Assembly: GCA_003233295.1 (NCBI GenBank)
Contig: QILJ01000034.1
Span: 1-7,656 of the forward strand
Length of the DNA: 7,656 nucleotides
From: Ignavibacteria bacterium
GTDB lineage: Bacteria > Bacteroidota > Ignavibacteria > Ignavibacteriales > Melioribacteraceae
Direction: 5' to 3'
In this document: positions 4,782 through 7,656 of the stretch, one piece after another
Position numbering within the stretch: position 1 is the stretch's first letter
Layout of the letters: each line of letters starts with the position of its first letter
Notes under the pieces: generated by a model
What the model was told of the DNA's origin: nothing
The model's database searches: none
What the model saw: only the letters and a program-made list of their open reading frames with translations
Position numbers and translations under genes: made by a program

Positions 4782-6038
4782 ATGAAAGCAAAAATTATTA
4801 CGATTGGTGATGAAATACTGATCGGTCAAATTCTGAACACGAATGCGGCGTTTATCGGTGAAAAATTAGTCGAGAACGGGATTGATATAAGTGAATCGGT
4901 AGTAATTGGCGATGATGAAGATAGCATTCTCAAAGAGTTTAGAAATGCATTTGAGAATAATGAATTAATAATTGTTACCGGTGGTCTTGGTCCGACACAC
5001 GATGATCTTACACTTGAATGCATTGTAAAATTTTTCAATACAGAGCTGGTCGAATCGGAAGAAGTACTGAATGATATTAAAAACATTTTTGAGAAACGGG
5101 GGAGAAAATTAACACCTTCAAATATTGAGCAGGCAAAAGTTCCAAAGATTGCTGACATAATTAGAAATCATAGCGGCACTGCACCCGGAACATGGATTGA
5201 GAAAGACGGGAAAATATTCATATCATTACCAGGTGTTCCATTTGAAATGAAAGAAATGATAACCGGTTATATTATTCCGCGGTTGTCTGAAAAATTATCT
5301 GTAGAAAAGAACAAACGAATCATTAAATCACTCTTAACTACCGGCATCCCGGAATCTTTTTTATACGAGAGGTTAGGTGATATAGAAGAACTGCTGCAGG
5401 GCAATGCATTGGCTTTTCTTCCCAGCCAGTTTGGAGTAAGGTTGAGGATAACCGTTATTGGTGAAGATGCTGATGATGCGGAGAACCAGTTAACAAGAAT
5501 TGAACAGCAGATAAGGGCAAAAGTAGGACAATACATTTACGGAACCGAGAATGATACTTTGGAAGAAGTGGTTGCAAATCTGCTGATCGATAGAGGACTG
5601 TCAATTGCAGTTGCCGAGTCGTGCACAGGGGGTTTAATAAGTCACAGACTTACAAATGTAAGCGGCAGCAGTAAATATTATGAGAGAGGTTTTATTACTT
5701 ACAGTAACGGTGCAAAGGTTGAACATCTGAAAATTGATGAAGACCTTTTGATGAAGTATGGTGCTGTAAGTCTCGAAGTTGCACGATTGATGGCTGAAGG
5801 AGTTAAAGCAGTCAGCGGAACGGATATTGGAATTGCTGCAACAGGTATAATGGGACCTACAGGAGCAACTTTTGACAAACCGGTTGGTTTGGTTTATATC
5901 GGTTTTTGCGATTCAAAAATATGTACAGCTAGAGAATTCAGATTTGGCGACGATAGATTATTGAACAAGGACAGAACATCACAGGCAGCGCTTGATATGA
6001 TCAGAAGAAATCTGCTTGGAATTGAATATGAAGATTAG
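4782..6038 (+). CDS. cinA: CinA family protein: NMN amidohydrolase / ADP-ribose pyrophosphatase-type
   Basis: A 418-residue two-domain protein of normal length. Residues 1-170 form the molybdopterin-binding-like (COG1058) domain, with GDEILIGQILNTN (9-21), TGGLGPTHDD (66-75) and SLPGVPFEM (148-156); in studied CinA proteins this domain hydrolyses ADP-ribose-type dinucleotides. Residues about 258-415 form the PncC/CinA C-terminal domain, with AESCTGG (278-284, predicted catalytic Ser), YSNGAK (307-312), GAVSLEVARLMAEG (327-340) and ATGIMGPTGAT-DKPVG (353-369); this domain deamidates nicotinamide mononucleotide for NAD recycling. ATG 4782 is chosen because the protein then begins MKAKIITIGDEIL as in the family; a GTG at 4770 would add four residues. 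No strong Shine-Dalgarno is seen. Despite its name (competence-inducible), a competence role cannot be inferred here. It precedes thpR and recA, a recurring gene order. Confidence 0.95.
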   Translation: MKAKIITIGDEILIGQILNTNAAFIGEKLVENGIDISESVVIGDDEDSILKEFRNAFENNELIIVTGGLGPTHDDLTLECIVKFFNTELVESEEVLNDIKNIFEKRGRKLTPSNIEQAKVPKIADIIRNHSGTAPGTWIEKDGKIFISLPGVPFEMKEMITGYIIPRLSEKLSVEKNKRIIKSLLTTGIPESFLYERLGDIEELLQGNALAFLPSQFGVRLRITVIGEDADDAENQLTRIEQQIRAKVGQYIYGTENDTLEEVVANLLIDRGLSIAVAESCTGGLISHRLTNVSGSSKYYERGFITYSNGAKVEHLKIDEDLLMKYGAVSLEVARLMAEGVKAVSGTDIGIAATGIMGPTGATFDKPVGLVYIGFCDSKICTAREFRFGDDRLLNKDRTSQAALDMIRRNLLGIEYED

Positions 6039-6582
6039 ACTGTTCATCGCACTTATCCTTGGTGATGAAACATTAGATTATATCAATAATTTTAGAGCAA
6101 GCATCTATGCCGATGATGAAAAAACAAGATGGGAAAGTAGAGAGAAACTCCACATAACCCTTAAATTTATTGGCGACGTTGAAGAGGAAGTAATTCCTTT
6201 AATATTGACAGGATTGGAATTGGTTTTAAAAAATTATAAAAAAATTGAAATCAATTTCACAAAGTTTGGTATCATTAAAAAATACTCGGAACCAAAGATA
6301 TTATGGCTGGGTCTTCAGCGTTCGGAGTTGTTGGAAAAATTACATAATGATATTGATAATGTTTTAGCTGATATTGGTCTTAATAAAGAGAGAAGAAGAT
6401 TCAAACCGCATTTAACTTTGTTAAGAATTAGAAGAAATGCGGATATAAATAAGTTAGAAATAATACGTAATTCAGAAATAGATTTTCCCGAAACATTTGC
6501 AGAAGAAGTAGCGTTAATTAAAAGTGAACTTCTCCCGGGTGGTTCGGTTTATACAAAAATTAAGAGTTTTAAATTAAAATAG
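6028..6582 (+). CDS. thpR: RNA 2',3'-cyclic phosphodiesterase (2H phosphoesterase, LigT family)
   Basis: A 184-residue cytoplasmic protein with the two HxT motifs of the 2H superfamily: HITLKFIGD (residues 42-50) and HLTLLRIRR (128-136). These give the paired catalytic His and Thr residues. The N-terminal MKIRLFIAL and the length match bacterial ThpR/LigT proteins, which open 2',3'-cyclic phosphates at RNA ends and can join or split 2'-5' linked RNA in vitro; the physiological role is unclear. ATG 6028 is inside the end of cinA (11-nt overlap), so translation is probably coupled; the TTG codons further upstream are less likely starts. The gene sits between cinA and recA, as cinA-ligT-recA does in Deinococcus, which may mean only shared transcription rather than a shared process. 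Confidence 0.93.
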   Translation: MKIRLFIALILGDETLDYINNFRASIYADDEKTRWESREKLHITLKFIGDVEEEVIPLILTGLELVLKNYKKIEINFTKFGIIKKYSEPKILWLGLQRSELLEKLHNDIDNVLADIGLNKERRRFKPHLTLLRIRRNADINKLEIIRNSEIDFPETFAEEVALIKSELLPGGSVYTKIKSFKLK

Positions 6583-6588
6583 AGGAGG
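6583..6588 (+). promoter_or_regulatory. Consensus Shine-Dalgarno of recA
   Basis: AGGAGG starts immediately after the thpR stop (6580-6582) and lies 5 nt before ATG 6594. It is the strongest ribosome binding site in the cluster; most neighbours have weak or coupled starts. This suggests that RecA is made in larger amounts than the other proteins from the same transcript. Confidence 0.85.
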
Positions 6589-6593
6589 CTCAA

Positions 6594-7634
6594 ATGGCTA
6601 ATGATAAAGATGCAAAATTAAAAATACTTGAAGACACGATTTATTCAATAGAGAAGACCTACGGCAAAGGAACAATAATGAAATTAGGCGACGGTATCAT
6701 TAACGATATCGAATCGATATCAACCGGATCAATTTCTCTGGACCATGCATTGGGAATCGGCGGTGTACCGCGCGGCAGAATTGTTGAAATATATGGACCG
6801 GAATCATCCGGTAAAACGACAATATGTTTACACATAATTGCAGAAGCTCAAAAAACCGGCGGCTTAGTTGCTTTTATCGATGCTGAACACGCTATGGATC
6901 TTAATTATGCCAAACGACTTCACGTTGATGTCAACAATCTTCTAGTTTCGCAGCCAGACTATGGCGAACAGGCACTTGAGATAGTTGATACTTTGGTGCG
7001 CAGTAATGCACTTGATGTGATCGTGATCGACTCCGTAGCAGCCCTTGTTCCTCGTTCCGAAATTGAAGGTGAAATGGGTGACGCACAAATGGGTGTGCAG
7101 GCTCGTTTAATGTCGCAGGCATTGAGGAAAATTACCGGTGCTGTCAGTCGTTCCAAAACATGTGTTATCTTCACAAATCAGCTTAGAAGCAAAATCGGAG
7201 TGATGTTCGGAAATCCGGAAACTACAACCGGCGGTAATGCGCTCAAGTTTTATGCTTCTGTACGATTAGATATAAGAAGAATAGCAGCTATTAAGAACGG
7301 TCAGGATATTGTTGGGAATAGGACTAAGGTGAAAGTTGTTAAGAGTAAAGTGGCGCCACCTTTTAAAATTGTTGAATTTGATATTATGTACAACGAAGGT
7401 ATCAGTAAAGAAGGTGATTTGATTGATCTTGCGGTTGAAAATAATATTATTCAAAAGAGCGGTGCATGGTTCTCTTACGGTGAAGAGCGTTTTAACGGAA
7501 GAGAAAAATTCAGAATAAAATTAAAAGAAGATAAAGATCTGTTAAGCCGTATTGAAAAAGATGTAAAAACTGCGCTCGGAATGATTGAAGCCGTTGAGGA
7601 AAAACCGGAAGAATCTGAAAAGAAAAAGAAATAA
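6594..7634 (+). CDS. recA: Recombinase A
   Basis: RecA forms ATP-dependent filaments on single-stranded DNA, drives strand exchange in recombinational repair, and promotes LexA self-cleavage in organisms with an SOS response. The 346-residue protein is complete. It has the N-terminal oligomerisation helix, [13 protein letters not shown] (residues 21-33), Walker [10 protein letters not shown] (68-76), the catalytic-Glu region DAEHAMD (96-102), Walker [13 protein letters not shown] (140-151), loop L1 [13 protein letters not shown] (155-167), and the L2 region [20 protein letters not shown] (195-214). The C-terminal tail is acidic, ending in a Lys run. No LexA-type palindrome or separate promoter is obvious just upstream, because the gene follows thpR by 11 nt. 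Any regulation would have to act on the operon promoter or an internal one. Confidence 0.98.
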   Translation: MANDKDAKLKILEDTIYSIEKTYGKGTIMKLGDGIINDIESISTGSISLDHALGIGGVPRGRIVEIYGPESSGKTTICLHIIAEAQKTGGLVAFIDAEHAMDLNYAKRLHVDVNNLLVSQPDYGEQALEIVDTLVRSNALDVIVIDSVAALVPRSEIEGEMGDAQMGVQARLMSQALRKITGAVSRSKTCVIFTNQLRSKIGVMFGNPETTTGGNALKFYASVRLDIRRIAAIKNGQDIVGNRTKVKVVKSKVAPPFKIVEFDIMYNEGISKEGDLIDLAVENNIIQKSGAWFSYGEERFNGREKFRIKLKEDKDLLSRIEKDVKTALGMIEAVEEKPEESEKKKK

Positions 7635-7656
7635 TGATCTTAACTTCGGTCAGGAA
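7634..7656 (+). CDS. Start of a downstream gene, possibly recX (partial)
   Basis: An ATG overlaps the recA stop by one base (TAATG) and leaves seven readable codons, MILTSVR, before the window ends. RecX, the RecA modulator, often follows recA and often begins with a similar short strand (MxITSI-K). This is too short to identify. The overlap arrangement is the same as at the purC-DUF971 junction, which supports it being a real gene start. Confidence 0.35.

Noticed and set aside
4826..5536. Minus-strand open frames inside cinA (4826-5158 and 5267-5536).
   Set aside because: They are antisense shadows of a well-conserved gene and have Ser/Phe-rich compositions without motifs.

Overview
The window is AT-rich bacterial chromosome. 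Clear Shine-Dalgarno sequences (AGGAGG before recA, GGAGAGGAG before purC), sigma70-like promoters and Bacteroidota/Chlorobi-like protein sequences together suggest the Ignavibacteria or a related Bacteroidota/Chlorobi lineage. This placement is an inference from protein style: Bacteroidia and Flavobacteriia mostly lack strong Shine-Dalgarno sites, so they fit less well. No rRNA, tRNA, CRISPR array, transposase or integrase is visible.

Left part (1-1175): the tail of an unidentified helical protein is followed 5 nt later by a secreted-protein gene that is broken by a one-base frameshift near position 800. An inverted repeat (1136-1175) closes this unit.

Middle part (1176-2524): a low-density region. 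It holds a perfect CRP-type palindrome (1247-1262), a compact unit made of a canonical promoter, a 48-codon small membrane ORF and a strong hairpin terminator (1442-1733), and a cold-shock protein gene on the minus strand whose leader is complementary to its own first codons. Further upstream on the minus strand is a small two-helix membrane protein gene, also broken by a one-base deletion in an A/T run. A promoter (2413-2441) then leads into the main operon.

Right part (2525-7656): a tightly packed, probably co-transcribed plus-strand cluster: purC, a DUF971 gene, pgsA, pgpA, cinA, thpR, recA, and the first codons of what may be recX. Neighbours overlap by 1 or 11 nt or are separated by at most 18 nt. 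The cluster joins one purine step, two consecutive steps of phosphatidylglycerol synthesis (PgsA then PgpA), NMN/pyridine-nucleotide cleanup (CinA), a 2H phosphoesterase (ThpR) and the recombinase RecA. The cinA-thpR(ligT)-recA order is also known from Deinococcus.

Most of the window is ordinary housekeeping sequence. The points worth checking are the cspA leader pairing, the isolated CRP-type site, the small membrane ORF unit, and the two single-base frameshifts, which may be assembly errors or real decay. I see no clear new defence or mobile system.
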